Origin: DATGMP01 sp035293565
GTDB lineage: Bacteria; Pseudomonadota; Alphaproteobacteria; BOG-932; Roseiterribacteraceae
DNA length: 16,442 nucleotides
Assembly (NCBI GenBank): GCA_035293565.1
Contig: DATGMP010000049.1
Coordinates: 1-16,442 of the forward strand
Direction: 5' to 3'
The position numbers were made by a program, and so were the translations under genes. The notes below the pieces were generated by a model. That model was not told the origin of the DNA. It searched no databases and was given only the letters and a program-made list of their open reading frames with translations. Shown here in pieces: positions 1 through 7,679 of the stretch. Positions within the stretch are counted from its first letter, which is position 1. Each line of letters starts with the position of its first letter.

Positions 1-232
1 CGAGATGGGTATGGCAATCGACGAGACCCGGGGTGATCCACCGCCCGCCGAGGTCGATGACGTCGCGCGCGAAATCGGACGGAGCCGACGGAAGCCCGTC
101 ACGTCGGCCGACCCAGAGAATCGTTTCGTTGCGGACCGCGATCGCGCCGTCCATGATCGCGCCATAGGGCCCGCGGGCGGGATCCATCGTCGCGAGATGG
201 CAGCCGAGCCAGAGCCGATCGGCGGAACGCAT
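1..232 (-). CDS. hutI: Imidazolonepropionase, N-terminal part (cut by window edge)
   Basis: This is the first 77 codons of a minus-strand gene that runs off the left edge. The protein begins MRSADRLWLG and reaches ITPGLVDCHTHL. The H74-x-H76 pair is the metal-binding HxH motif at the first strand of the amidohydrolase barrel. The preceding beta-sandwich part (LWLGCHLATMD, GAIAVRNETILWVG) is typical of HutI. HutI hydrolyses 4-imidazolone-5-propanoate to N-formimino-L-glutamate, the third step of histidine breakdown, in the cytoplasm. I chose ATG at 232; a TTG two codons earlier is the only other in-frame start before a stop. No clear Shine-Dalgarno is seen. It diverges from hutF with a 48-nt gap, which supports the identity. 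A generic amidohydrolase is the alternative, but the context makes HutI much more likely. Confidence 0.88.
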   Translation of the reverse strand, partial: MRSADRLWLGCHLATMDPARGPYGAIMDGAIAVRNETILWVGRRDGLPSAPSDFARDVIDLGGRWITPGLVDCHTHL

Positions 233-280
233 CGACAATCAGTAGCGGACGCGCGTCGGCTTGGGTAGAAATATCGGTAC
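233..280. promoter_or_regulatory. Divergent hutI / hutF intergenic region
   Basis: Only 48 nt separate the start codons of hutI (minus) and hutF (plus), so promoters for both must lie here or reach into the coding regions. A perfect 10-bp palindrome, GACGCGCGTC, sits at 248-257 near the centre and could be an operator half or a chance GC-rich palindrome. An AT-richer stretch (AGAAATAT) at 267-274 lies directly before hutF. I see no convincing -35/-10 pair and no clear match to a HutC operator. hutF has no Shine-Dalgarno-like purine run at a usual distance, so a very short leader is possible. Confidence 0.4.
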
Positions 281-1669
281 ATGACCGGACTAGACGCCGC
301 GAATGTCCTTATCGCCGACTGGGCGCTTCTGCCTGGCGGGTGGGCGCGTGATGTGCGCCTGGAATTGGATGCCGGCGGGTCCATCATCGCCGCTACGCCG
401 AACCGGAGCCACGATCGCGCGACCCGGATCGTCGGCGCCGTGCTGCCGGGAATGCCGAACGCGCACAGCCACGCCTTTCAACGCTGCTTCGCCGGTCGGA
501 CGGAGCACGCGCGCGCGAAAAGCGACGATTTCTGGACTTGGCGCGAGGTCATGTACCGCGCCGCGGCGGCGATGGACCCTGAGAGCCTTCACGACATTGC
601 GCTCTACGTCTTCAGCCGCATGCTCGAGGCCGGCTATACGAGCGTCGCCGAATTTCACTATCTTCATCGCGCCCGCGGCGGCGAGGCCTATACGCCCGAA
701 GACGCCATGGCGCGTTCGGTCGTCGAGGCCGCGCGGAGGGCGGGGATCGGGCTTACGCTCCTGCCCGTGCTTTATGATCGCGGCGGATTCGAGGACGAGC
801 CCCTCTCTCCGCCGCAACGCCGCTTCCATATGCCGCTCGACCGCATCCTCGCGTCGATCGAGGCCGGGTCGGCAAACGGCGTGCTATGGTTGCGCTGGGG
901 CCTCGCTCCCCACAGTCTCCGCGCCGTCGTGCCCGAGGGGCTGGGCGAAACGATCGACGCGCTCCGGAAGATCGATCCCGACGCTCCCATCCATCTCCAC
1001 ATCGCCGAGCAAAAGGCCGAGGTTGATGCCTTTCGGGCGGCGTATGGCCAATCGCCGATCGCGTGGCTGCTCGAGAATCTCCCGGTCGAGCCGAGCTGGT
1101 GCCTCGTCCATTGCACGCATGCGCGCCCCGAGGAGCTGCGCGCCGTGGCGCAGACCGGCGCCGTTGTCGCGGTCTGTCCCACGACCGAAGCCAATCTCGG
1201 CGACGGGCTGTTCGATCTTGCGACATTCGTCGATGCCGGCGGACGGTTCGCGATCGGGTCCGACAGCAACGTCGCGATCGACCCCTTCGAGGAGTTGCGG
1301 CTTCTCGAATACGGCCAGAGGCTCGCCCTCAGGCGGCGAAACATCCTGGCGGGTCATAGCGGATCGGCGCTGTGGCTGGCCGCGGCGGCTGCCGGCGCGC
1401 AGGCGCTCGGGCGAAAGGCGGGTCTTCTCGCAGCGGGCTACAGCGCCGATATGGTGGTCATCCGCCCCTCGGCGGAGGTCGAGCGCGATGATCCGGATTT
1501 CTGGCTCGATTCGGCGATCTTCGCCGCTCTGGAGCAGCCGGTCAGGGACGTGATGGCGCGCGGCCGTTGGGTCGTCCGCGACGGGAGGCATGCGCAATCC
1601 GTCACGATAGGCGAGCAGTACCGCAAGGCGCTCGCCGATCTGAGAAGACGAGGATCGATCGATGCCTGA
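281..1669 (+). CDS. hutF: Formimidoylglutamate deiminase
   Basis: The 462-residue protein is an amidohydrolase-fold enzyme that converts N-formimino-L-glutamate to N-formyl-L-glutamate plus ammonia, the step that defines the HutF/HutG branch of histidine catabolism. The segment PGMPNAHSHAFQR (residues 56-68) is characteristic of HutF and contains the metal-binding H62-x-H64 pair. Further metal or active-site candidates are H240 in HLHIAEQ, the HCTH segment at 277-280 and D328 in IGSDSN. Length is normal for the family. The 3' end overlaps hutU by 8 nt, indicating translational coupling in a hutFUH operon. The divergent neighbour hutI makes its substrate. The start ATG at 281 has no good ribosome-binding site, but there is little room for an earlier start because of hutI. 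Other amidohydrolases are unlikely given motif and context. Confidence 0.95.
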   Translation: MTGLDAANVLIADWALLPGGWARDVRLELDAGGSIIAATPNRSHDRATRIVGAVLPGMPNAHSHAFQRCFAGRTEHARAKSDDFWTWREVMYRAAAAMDPESLHDIALYVFSRMLEAGYTSVAEFHYLHRARGGEAYTPEDAMARSVVEAARRAGIGLTLLPVLYDRGGFEDEPLSPPQRRFHMPLDRILASIEAGSANGVLWLRWGLAPHSLRAVVPEGLGETIDALRKIDPDAPIHLHIAEQKAEVDAFRAAYGQSPIAWLLENLPVEPSWCLVHCTHARPEELRAVAQTGAVVAVCPTTEANLGDGLFDLATFVDAGGRFAIGSDSNVAIDPFEELRLLEYGQRLALRRRNILAGHSGSALWLAAAAAGAQALGRKAGLLAAGYSADMVVIRPSAEVERDDPDFWLDSAIFAALEQPVRDVMARGRWVVRDGRHAQSVTIGEQYRKALADLRRRGSIDA

Positions 1670-3338
1670 TCGCCGTCTGAATGCCCGCGCTGTTCGCGCT
1701 CCGACCGGTACGGCGCTGAGCGCGCGCTCCTGGCTGACCGAGGCGCCGCTCCGCATGCTGATGAACAATCTCGACCCCGCCGTCGCCGAGAAGCCGGAGG
1801 AGCTCGTCGTCTATGGCGGCATCGGTCGCGCGGCGCGCGATTGGGACGCTTTCGATCGCATCGTCGCGACGCTGAAGCGACTCGACGAGCATCAGACGCT
1901 GCTGGTGCAATCGGGCAAGCCGGTCGGCGTGTTTCCAACCCATGCCGACGCGCCGCGCGTCCTGATCGCCAATTCCAACCTGGTGCCGCATTGGGCGACC
2001 TGGGAGCATTTCAACGCGCTCGACCGGCTGGGCCTGATGATGTACGGCCAGATGACCGCCGGGTCCTGGATCTATATCGGCAGCCAGGGAATCGTTCAGG
2101 GCACCTACGAGACGTTCGTCGAGGCGGGACGCCAGCACTATGGCGGAAATCTCGCCGGCCGCTGGATCCTGACCGGAGGGCTGGGCGGCATGGGCGGCGC
2201 GCAGCCCCTCGCCGCAACTCTCGCAGGCGCCTCGATGCTGGCGGTCGAGGTCGATGCAAGCCGTATCGAAAAGCGGTTGGAGACCGGCTATCTCGACCGG
2301 CGCGCGGATACGCTCGACGAAGCGCTGGCGACGGTCGATATCGCCCGCGCGTCGGGTGAAGCGGTATCCGTCGGCCTGCTCGGCAATGCCGCCGAGATCT
2401 TTCCGGAAATTCTCCGCCGCGGTATCCGCCCGGACCTCGTGACCGACCAGACATCGGCGCATGATCCGCGCAACGGCTATGTGCCGGCCGGCTGGAGCCT
2501 GGCCGAATGGGAGGAGCGCCGTGCGCGCGATCCCGAGTCGGTCGAGAAGGCCGCCAAGCGTTCGATGCGTGTCCAGGTCGAGGCCATGCTCGGATTCCAT
2601 CGGCTCGGCATTCCGACTGTGGACTACGGCAACAACATCCGCCAGATGGCGAAGGATGAGGGACTCGCGGAGGCGTTCGACTTTCCGGGATTCGTTCCTG
2701 CCTATATCCGACCGCTCTTTTGTCTGGGCAAAGGGCCGTTCCGCTGGGTCGCGCTGTCGGGCGATCCCGAGGACATCCGCGTCACCGACGCGGCGGTGAA
2801 GGCGCTGATGCCGAACGATGCGCATCTCCATCGCTGGCTCGACCATGCCGGCAAGCGCATCCGCTTCCAAGGGCTGCCGGCGCGCATCTGCTGGTTGGGA
2901 TTGGGCGATCGTCATCGCGTCGGGCTCGCCTTCAACGATCTGGTTCGCACCGGCCGCGTAAAGGCGCCGATCGTGATCGGCCGCGATCATCTCGACGCCG
3001 GCTCGGTCGCGAGTCCCAACCGTGAGACCGAGGCGATGCGCGACGGGTCGGACGCGGTGAGCGACTGGCCGCTGCTGAATGCGCTGCTCAACACGGCGAG
3101 CGGCGCTACCTGGGTCTCGCTGCATCATGGCGGCGGCGTCGGCATGGGGTATTCGCAACATGCCGGCATGGTGATCGTCGCCGATGGGTCGGAGGATGCG
3201 GCGCGCCGGCTGAAGCGCGTTTTGTGGAACGATCCCGCCACTGGCGTCATGCGCCATGCCGATGCGGGCTACGCGGACGCCGTCGCCTGCGCGCGCCGGC
3301 AGGGGCTCGACCTGCCGAGCCTCGGCGGACCGGCGTGA
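1662..3338 (+). CDS. hutU: Urocanate hydratase (urocanase)
   Basis: The 558-residue cytoplasmic enzyme converts urocanate to 4-imidazolone-5-propanoate using tightly bound NAD+ as an electrophile. The urocanase signature FQGLPARICW is at residues 402-411, so the active-site cysteine is C410, the same number as in the well-studied Pseudomonas putida enzyme. Other family blocks are visible: LVQSGKPVGVF, the LVPHWATWEHF region, MTAGSWIYIGSQGIVQGTYETF, GGLGGMGGAQP (a glycine-rich nucleotide-binding loop) and a C-terminal HHGGGVGMGYSQHAG. Length is that of a full family member. The ATG at 1662 lies inside the end of hutF (8-nt overlap) and the gene ends in a 4-nt GTGA overlap with hutH, so all three are probably read from one transcript and translated in a coupled way. 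Nothing appears broken. Confidence 0.98.
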   Translation: MPDRRLNARAVRAPTGTALSARSWLTEAPLRMLMNNLDPAVAEKPEELVVYGGIGRAARDWDAFDRIVATLKRLDEHQTLLVQSGKPVGVFPTHADAPRVLIANSNLVPHWATWEHFNALDRLGLMMYGQMTAGSWIYIGSQGIVQGTYETFVEAGRQHYGGNLAGRWILTGGLGGMGGAQPLAATLAGASMLAVEVDASRIEKRLETGYLDRRADTLDEALATVDIARASGEAVSVGLLGNAAEIFPEILRRGIRPDLVTDQTSAHDPRNGYVPAGWSLAEWEERRARDPESVEKAAKRSMRVQVEAMLGFHRLGIPTVDYGNNIRQMAKDEGLAEAFDFPGFVPAYIRPLFCLGKGPFRWVALSGDPEDIRVTDAAVKALMPNDAHLHRWLDHAGKRIRFQGLPARICWLGLGDRHRVGLAFNDLVRTGRVKAPIVIGRDHLDAGSVASPNRETEAMRDGSDAVSDWPLLNALLNTASGATWVSLHHGGGVGMGYSQHAGMVIVADGSEDAARRLKRVLWNDPATGVMRHADAGYADAVACARRQGLDLPSLGGPA

Positions 3339-4864
3339 ATTCGGCGCCTGCGCTCGTCGTCGGCGCGTCGCCCGTGGCGCTGGACGAGCTGCGGCGATTC
3401 TATGAGACGGGCGCCCCGCTCAGTCTCGATCCGGCGGTCCTGCCGGCGATTCTGGCAACCGCGGCGGCCGTCGCCGATGTGCTCGCCGGCGGCGGCACGG
3501 TCTACGGTATCAACACCGGCTTCGGCGCGCTCGCGCAAACTCACGTCGCGCCTGATCAATTGACCGAGCTGCAGCGGCGGCTGGTTCTGTCGCACGCGGT
3601 CGGGGTCGGGCCGCTTCTGGCCGACGAAGTCGTGCGCCTTGTCCTTGCGCTCAAGGTAGTCGGGCTCTCGCGCGGCTATTCCGGCGTGCGGCCCGTGGTC
3701 ATCGAGCGGCTCGTGGATTTTCTCGACCGCGGATTGCTGCCCTGCATCCCCGAAAAAGGTTCGGTCGGCGCGTCTGGCGACCTGGCGCCGTTGGCGCATC
3801 TGTCGATGCCTTTGATCGGCGAAGGCGAGGTTCGGTTGGGCGGCGAGATCATGCCCGCCCTTGTCGGATTGCGGCGCGTCGGGCTCACAGCGTTGACGCT
3901 TGCGCCCAAGGAGGGGCTCGCGCTGCTCAACGGCACTCAGGTGTCGACCGCGCTCGCGCTCGCGGCCCTGTTCCGAACCCAGTCGATTTTCGCGGCCGTG
4001 ATCGTCGCCGGCGCCATGTCGGTCGACGCGGCAAAGGGAACCGATGCGCCCTTCGATCCGCGCATCCATGCCGCCCGCGGTCAGGTCGGACAGATCGCGA
4101 CGGCTGCCGTCTATCGCCGCCTCATGGACGGCAGCGCCATCCGCCATTCTCACATCGATTGCGACCGCGTGCAGGATCCCTATTCGCTCCGCTGCCAGCC
4201 GCAGGTGATGGGCGCTTGCCTCGATACGATGAGGCACGTCGCGACGGTACTCGAGATCGAGGCCAACGCGGTGAGCGACAATCCGCTCGTCTTCGCCGAT
4301 ACCGGCGAGATTCTGTCGGGCGGCAATTTCCATGCCGAGCCGGTCGCGCTCGCGGCGGACATGCTGGCGCTGGCGATCGCCGAGATCGGCGCGCTGTCGG
4401 AGCGCAGAACCGCGCTGCTGATCGATGCGCATATGAGTCGCCTGCCGGCTTTCCTGGTCCGCAATCCCGGCATCAATTCCGGCTTCATGATCGCGCAAGT
4501 GACCGCGGCCGCGCTGGCTTCGGAGAACAAATCGCTGGCGCATCCGGCGAGCGTCGACAGCCTGCCCACGTCGGCCAATCAGGAGGACCATGTCTCGATG
4601 GCGGCGTTCGCCGCGCGGCGATTGCACGACATGGCCGACAACAGCGCCGGTATCGTCGCGATCGAGCTTCTCGCCGCCGCCCAAGGCATCGAGCTGCACG
4701 CGCCTTGCAAGACTTCGGTCCCGCTTGCCGAAGCGCTCGCCGCCATCCGCGCCCGCGTTCCACCCTGCGACGAGGATCGCTCTTTTGCGCTCGATATCCG
4801 CGCGATCACGGCGCTGATCGAAGAAGGGCATTTCCGCGGCCTCGTGCCCGAGCTCGGGATTTGA
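3335..4864 (+). CDS. hutH: Histidine ammonia-lyase (histidase)
   Basis: The 509-residue enzyme removes ammonia from L-histidine to give trans-urocanate, the first step of the pathway. The block GSVGASGDLAPLAHL carries the Ala146-Ser147-Gly148 triad that cyclises to the MIO prosthetic group. Y57 in VYGINTGFG is the likely catalytic tyrosine, and the conserved block QDPYSLRCQPQVMG follows. I place the start at GTG 3335, overlapping the hutU stop as GTGA. The open frame extends upstream to an ATG at 3224, but those extra 37 residues are Arg/Pro-rich, lie wholly within hutU, and would make the protein longer than usual for the family (about 510 residues). Starting at GTG gives the usual length and a typical coupled junction. 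Last gene of the hutFUH unit. Confidence 0.97.
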   Translation: MNSAPALVVGASPVALDELRRFYETGAPLSLDPAVLPAILATAAAVADVLAGGGTVYGINTGFGALAQTHVAPDQLTELQRRLVLSHAVGVGPLLADEVVRLVLALKVVGLSRGYSGVRPVVIERLVDFLDRGLLPCIPEKGSVGASGDLAPLAHLSMPLIGEGEVRLGGEIMPALVGLRRVGLTALTLAPKEGLALLNGTQVSTALALAALFRTQSIFAAVIVAGAMSVDAAKGTDAPFDPRIHAARGQVGQIATAAVYRRLMDGSAIRHSHIDCDRVQDPYSLRCQPQVMGACLDTMRHVATVLEIEANAVSDNPLVFADTGEILSGGNFHAEPVALAADMLALAIAEIGALSERRTALLIDAHMSRLPAFLVRNPGINSGFMIAQVTAAALASENKSLAHPASVDSLPTSANQEDHVSMAAFAARRLHDMADNSAGIVAIELLAAAQGIELHAPCKTSVPLAEALAAIRARVPPCDEDRSFALDIRAITALIEEGHFRGLVPELGI

Positions 4865-4920
4865 GGCCGTTCCTGAAACGCCCGCAAAACTAAACCCGAA
4901 TTGAATGGCTGGAGCGCAGG

Positions 4921-4936
4921 GCGGAATGCATTCCGC
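4921..4936. repeat. Perfect 16-bp palindrome (GCGGAATGCATTCCGC)
   Basis: Reads identically on both strands with no spacer. It sits 57 nt after the hutH stop and 108 nt from the end of the kinase gene. Uninterrupted symmetry is more typical of a dimeric protein-binding site than of an RNA hairpin, which would need a loop. Its location between two 3' ends argues against promoter control. It may be a cryptic site, a bidirectional terminator element or chance. Confidence 0.5.
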
Positions 4937-4952
4937 AGTCGGAGAATCCCGG

Positions 4953-4972
4953 CTGCGCTTACGAACGCGCAG
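4953..4972. terminator. Small hairpin, possible convergent terminator
   Basis: CTGCGC at 4953-4958 pairs with GCGCAG at 4967-4972 around an 8-nt loop. It lies between converging hutH and the sensor kinase. The stem is short and no T-run follows, so termination is only a weak inference. Confidence 0.25.
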
Positions 4973-5043
4973 AATTGCCCAAGAAAGCGCGCGCACTTAT
5001 TGCGCCGCTGCGGGAGGTGAACAGAGTCGCTCGGATCGTCGGC

Positions 5044-6486
5044 TCAGAAATGGGCGACGAGCCCGCTCTCGTGCGCGGCTGCATGACGGTCCGCCGCCGA
5101 CGCGCTCCCGTCTTGCCGATGTCCCGCGCCTTCTTGCGCCGGAATTTCGAAGATCACGCGCAGCCCGTGACCATGCGCGCCGGCTTCCGCGAAAATCCGT
5201 CCGTGATGCAGCGTGACGATGCTGCGGCAGATCGCAAGCCCCAGACCGCTGCCCTTGTCGTCCGTGTTCGGGCGATGGAATCGGACGAAGCGCTCGAAGA
5301 TCCGCTCCAACTGGTCTGCGGGCAAACCCGGCCCCTCATCCTCGACCGAAACTCGCCATACGCCGTGCGCCAGGATGGACCGCAGCGCAATCCGTCCCCC
5401 GCGCGGCGAGACATTTATGGCATTGGACAGAAGGTTGAGCACGACCTGCCGCAGCCATCGCTCTTCGAACGCAGCCTTGCCTTTTCCGCGATGGGAGACG
5501 GTGAAGCGGAGCCCGTGATGCTCGACGAGGGCCTGCGCATCTTGGGCGAATCCATCGAGGAACACGCGCGGATCCTGCAATTTGAAGTCGATCGCGATCG
5601 CGTTCGCTTCGGCGCGGGAGAGGAAGAGCATCGCGTCGATGATCTGATCGAGCCGCGCCAGCTCCTCGAGTTGCACTTGCACGGCCTCTTCATGTGTGGC
5701 GGAAAGGCCGCCATCGACCAGCAGTTTTTCGGCATGGAGCCGCACGAGCGCGAGCGGCGTCTTCAGCTCGTGGGAGGCCTCTGCCGCGAATCGCCGAGTC
5801 TGATCGAAGGCGGCTTCCAGCCGATCGAAAGTCTGGTTGAGCAGCAAGGCAAGATCGGAGATCTCGTCACGCGTGCGCGACACCGGTATGCGCTCCGAGA
5901 GATTGTCGGATCGAATCCGGTTTGCGGTCTCCCGGATCAGACGCACCGGGCGCAGCATCAGGCGGCTCAAGCCGAAGCCGATTGCGACGCTTGCGATCAA
6001 CATGCCGGCCAGGAGCGCCAAGCAAACCTCGACGTAGCCGCGCATGACGTCACGCACTTGCCCCATCGGCGTGCCGATGGTGACGTCGAATGGCGGGAGC
6101 AGAAATTCCTGAACTCTGAGCTCGCCGATCCCGGGAACGGAGGTGTCGTAGACCCGCGCGCCGGGCACGTCCGGGATCTCCTGACCGTTCAGGTTGGTCG
6201 AGTAGAAGACCATCTGGGTCTTCGGGTTATTGATATTGATGTAGAACAGGACCGATCCATATTCGGTCGTCTCGCGAATTCTGTCGTCGATCACCTGCGC
6301 GGTGAGCGTCTTGTAGTCAGGGCCGAGATGCGCCTTGATTTGTTCGAATTCGGACACGTTCAGAAGATCGAGGCCGTGAATGAGGCGGCCTTCGAGCAGC
6401 TGATATCCGGCGACGAACAGCCCCGCGAGCGTGGCCGTTGCGGCGAGCGCGTACCATAAGGTGAGGCGCGCGCCGATCGATCTCAT
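5044..6486 (-). CDS. Membrane sensor histidine kinase (EnvZ/OmpR-type partner)
   Basis: The 480-residue kinase senses a signal outside the inner membrane and phosphorylates the adjacent response regulator. Layout: first membrane segment about residues 8-30, a periplasmic domain of about 120 residues (31-150), second membrane segment about 152-174, a HAMP linker about 175-225, then the HisKA dimerisation helix with the phospho-acceptor H239 in ASHELKTP. The ATPase domain shows the N box (NLLSNA, N355), G1 box (DEGPGLP, 383-389) and G2 box (GSGLGLA, 412-418). All key residues are present. The last 30 residues after the ATPase domain are an Ala/His-rich tail with no recognisable domain. The start ATG overlaps the regulator stop by 4 nt (ATGA), so the two are co-translated. 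The periplasmic domain matches no ligand-binding family I recognise. Confidence 0.95.
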   Translation of the reverse strand: MRSIGARLTLWYALAATATLAGLFVAGYQLLEGRLIHGLDLLNVSEFEQIKAHLGPDYKTLTAQVIDDRIRETTEYGSVLFYININNPKTQMVFYSTNLNGQEIPDVPGARVYDTSVPGIGELRVQEFLLPPFDVTIGTPMGQVRDVMRGYVEVCLALLAGMLIASVAIGFGLSRLMLRPVRLIRETANRIRSDNLSERIPVSRTRDEISDLALLLNQTFDRLEAAFDQTRRFAAEASHELKTPLALVRLHAEKLLVDGGLSATHEEAVQVQLEELARLDQIIDAMLFLSRAEANAIAIDFKLQDPRVFLDGFAQDAQALVEHHGLRFTVSHRGKGKAAFEERWLRQVVLNLLSNAINVSPRGGRIALRSILAHGVWRVSVEDEGPGLPADQLERIFERFVRFHRPNTDDKGSGLGLAICRSIVTLHHGRIFAEAGAHGHGLRVIFEIPAQEGAGHRQDGSASAADRHAAAHESGLVAHF

Positions 6487-7148
6487 AGCAGCTGATAGCC
6501 GATGCCGCGCACGGTCTTGAAATAGGTCCGCTCGGGCGTGGTCTCGAGCTTGGCGCGCAAGCGGCTCATATAGACGTCGAGCAGATTGGCGTCGACGCCA
6601 TTGTTGGACGACCAGATCTTGTCCGCGATCAGCGTGCGCGTCAGAACGCGCCCGACATTCTGCATGAAGATCTCCAACAACGCGTATTCGCGGCTCGTGA
6701 GATCGATGAATTCGCCGTCCACCTTGACCGTGTGACTGAGGAGATCGAGCTTGATGCCCTTGTGCTCGAGCACGGACTGTTTCACAGCCGATTGACGCCT
6801 CAGCAGAGCCCTCACGCGCGCCAGCAGCTCTTCAAAGCTGAACGGCTTGGGGAGATAGTCGTCGGCGCCGAGATCCAGTCCGCGGATTCTATCCTCGACC
6901 GAATCGCGAGCGCTCAGGATGAGCACGGGCTCGTTGAATCCGCTCTGCCGCCACTCGCGCAGCAATTCGAATCCCTCGCCGTCCGGCAGATTCAAATCCA
7001 GCACGATGGCGTCGTATCCATCCTCGGCGATGGCGTCGTGCGCGTCATGGCAGGTCTGAACCCAAGTGACCGTGTAGGCCCGCTCCGTCAAGCCTTGCTT
7101 CAGGAACTGCCCCAATCCGCGTTGATCTTCGACGATCAGGACTTTCAT
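6483..7148 (-). CDS. OmpR/PhoB-family response regulator
   Basis: The 221-residue DNA-binding regulator has an N-terminal receiver domain (about 1-115) with the acidic pair E7-D8, phospho-acceptor D51 in IVLDLNLP, S79 and K101 at the usual positions. A C-terminal winged helix (about 125-221) contains the OmpR-type blocks LTSREYALLEIF and VYMSRLRAKL. It is the first gene of the leftward two-gene operon with the kinase. The start ATG at 7148 is preceded by a purine-rich run (GGGGAAGCGGG) about 8-10 nt upstream on its own strand. Proteins of this fold bind tandem direct repeats with 10-11-bp spacing, and such repeats lie just upstream of this gene and before the TonB-dependent receptor. Autoregulation and control of the rightward genes are therefore likely inferences. 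Confidence 0.96.
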   Translation of the reverse strand: MKVLIVEDQRGLGQFLKQGLTERAYTVTWVQTCHDAHDAIAEDGYDAIVLDLNLPDGEGFELLREWRQSGFNEPVLILSARDSVEDRIRGLDLGADDYLPKPFSFEELLARVRALLRRQSAVKQSVLEHKGIKLDLLSHTVKVDGEFIDLTSREYALLEIFMQNVGRVLTRTLIADKIWSSNNGVDANLLDVYMSRLRAKLETTPERTYFKTVRGIGYQLL

Positions 7149-7158
7149 TTACAGAAGC

Positions 7159-7208
7159 CCGCTTCCCCTGGCTTCAGCCTAATCCCAAGCAAGACGAAGG
7201 GGAAGCGG
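7159..7208. repeat. 10-bp inverted repeat in the response-regulator leader
   Basis: CCGCTTCCCC at 7159-7168 and GGGGAAGCGG at 7199-7208 are perfect reverse complements with 30 nt between them. In the leftward mRNA the arm nearer the ATG is GGGGAAGCGG, which overlaps the only Shine-Dalgarno-like sequence of the regulator gene, so the fold could hide the ribosome-binding site. However, the best leftward -10-like hexamer (GATTAT, 7215-7210) would start RNA near 7203, inside the distal arm. The repeat may then act as DNA rather than RNA, or the real promoter may be elsewhere. Confidence 0.45.
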
Positions 7209-7213
7209 AATAA

Positions 7214-7268
7214 TCTGAATTTCTGTTCAGGAATGCTTCAGGGTGGCGTCAGGTAAAGGCGTTATTTG
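7214..7268 (+). promoter_or_regulatory. Four-box 11-bp-periodic regulator site and rightward promoter
   Basis: Boxes start at 7214 (TCTGAA), 7225 (GTTCAG), 7236 (CTTCAG) and 7247 (CGTCAG), exactly 11 bp apart. The same array in the same order and orientation stands before the TonB-dependent receptor at 10011. A -10-like TTATTT follows at 7262-7267, about 10 bp after the last box, as in activator-dependent promoters where direct repeats replace the -35. The first two boxes also form an inverted repeat (TCTGAA with TTCAG). The site lies 66 nt upstream of the response-regulator gene, which reads away to the left, and upstream of the propeller genes to the right. I infer binding by the adjacent response regulator. 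Confidence 0.65.
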
Positions 7269-7412
7269 GAAGCACGATGGTCAATGAGCCATCCCGGAGA
7301 ACGATAAGCGTGGAGGAACGTGTCGTCCGCAACGGGAGCGCCGATGACGACTTTTTTGAGGTCCGGTTTTCCGGCCTTGCGGCCGGTCGCCGATCCCGAC
7401 GACAGAGCTGAG

Positions 7413-7679
7413 ATGGGGGAATTGCGCGTGATAAGGAGCGGCATCTTCGCCTTGGCAGTCATCGTGGCCTGGCATGTCTCCGCTCAACGACCCGAGTTTT
7501 ACGGTCAATGGCTGGTCGAGCGGATCGCGACCAAGCATGACGTCTCCAAGAGGCCGATCGGGATTCTCGAGGTCGTCCTCCCCTACAGGCCCGCTGATGA
7601 CCGGTCGGCCCTCTTGGAGACCGCGGCGTCGATAAGCCGAGCGATGACCGGAACGCGCTTCGAGAGAGGAGCGAGGTGA
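7413..7679 (+). CDS. Doubtful small exported protein
   Basis: I do not recognise this product. From ATG 7413 it encodes 88 residues with an N-terminal hydrophobic stretch (GIFALAVIVAWHVSA, about residues 10-24) that could be a signal peptide or anchor, followed by a charged region. The same frame is open back to GTG 7320 and has an alternative ATG at 7344 with a well-placed GGGAG (7334-7338), but those starts bury the hydrophobic stretch. A further 20-codon frame from GTG 7676 overlaps its stop, so the coding frame may be broken. A 66-codon minus-strand frame (7262-7462) competes for the same DNA. Being downstream of the rightward promoter and upstream of two secreted propeller genes supports the plus strand. 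It may be a real small gene, a decayed remnant or part of a long leader. Confidence 0.33.
   Translation: MGELRVIRSGIFALAVIVAWHVSAQRPEFYGQWLVERIATKHDVSKRPIGILEVVLPYRPADDRSALLETAASISRAMTGTRFERGAR

Larger units (their letters stand above)
4865..5043. other. Convergent intergenic region between hutH and the sensor kinase
   Basis: This 179-nt gap between two converging genes has no plausible coding frame. It contains a perfect 16-bp palindrome and a 6-bp hairpin, listed separately. Neither is followed by a T-run, so neither is a textbook intrinsic terminator, though one or both may end transcription from either side. Confidence 0.6.

Noticed and set aside
5..268. An 87-codon plus-strand frame at the left edge
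   Set aside because: The opposite strand encodes the HutI N-terminus with the HxH metal motif.
1602..3257. A 551-codon open frame on the minus strand across hutU
   Set aside because: It lies antisense to an unmistakable urocanase, is Arg/Ala/Asp-rich as expected for the complement of GC-biased codons, and shows no protein family pattern.
3224..3334. Upstream ATG extension of hutH
   Set aside because: Adds 37 Arg/Pro-rich residues wholly within hutU; GTG 3335 gives the family length and a GTGA junction.
3269..4996. A 575-codon open frame on the minus strand across hutH
   Set aside because: Antisense to a complete histidase with the MIO motif; composition is that of a shadow frame.
4975..6459. 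A 494-codon plus-strand open frame across the sensor kinase
   Set aside because: The opposite strand encodes a kinase with all boxes present; this frame has no signal peptide or recognisable motif.
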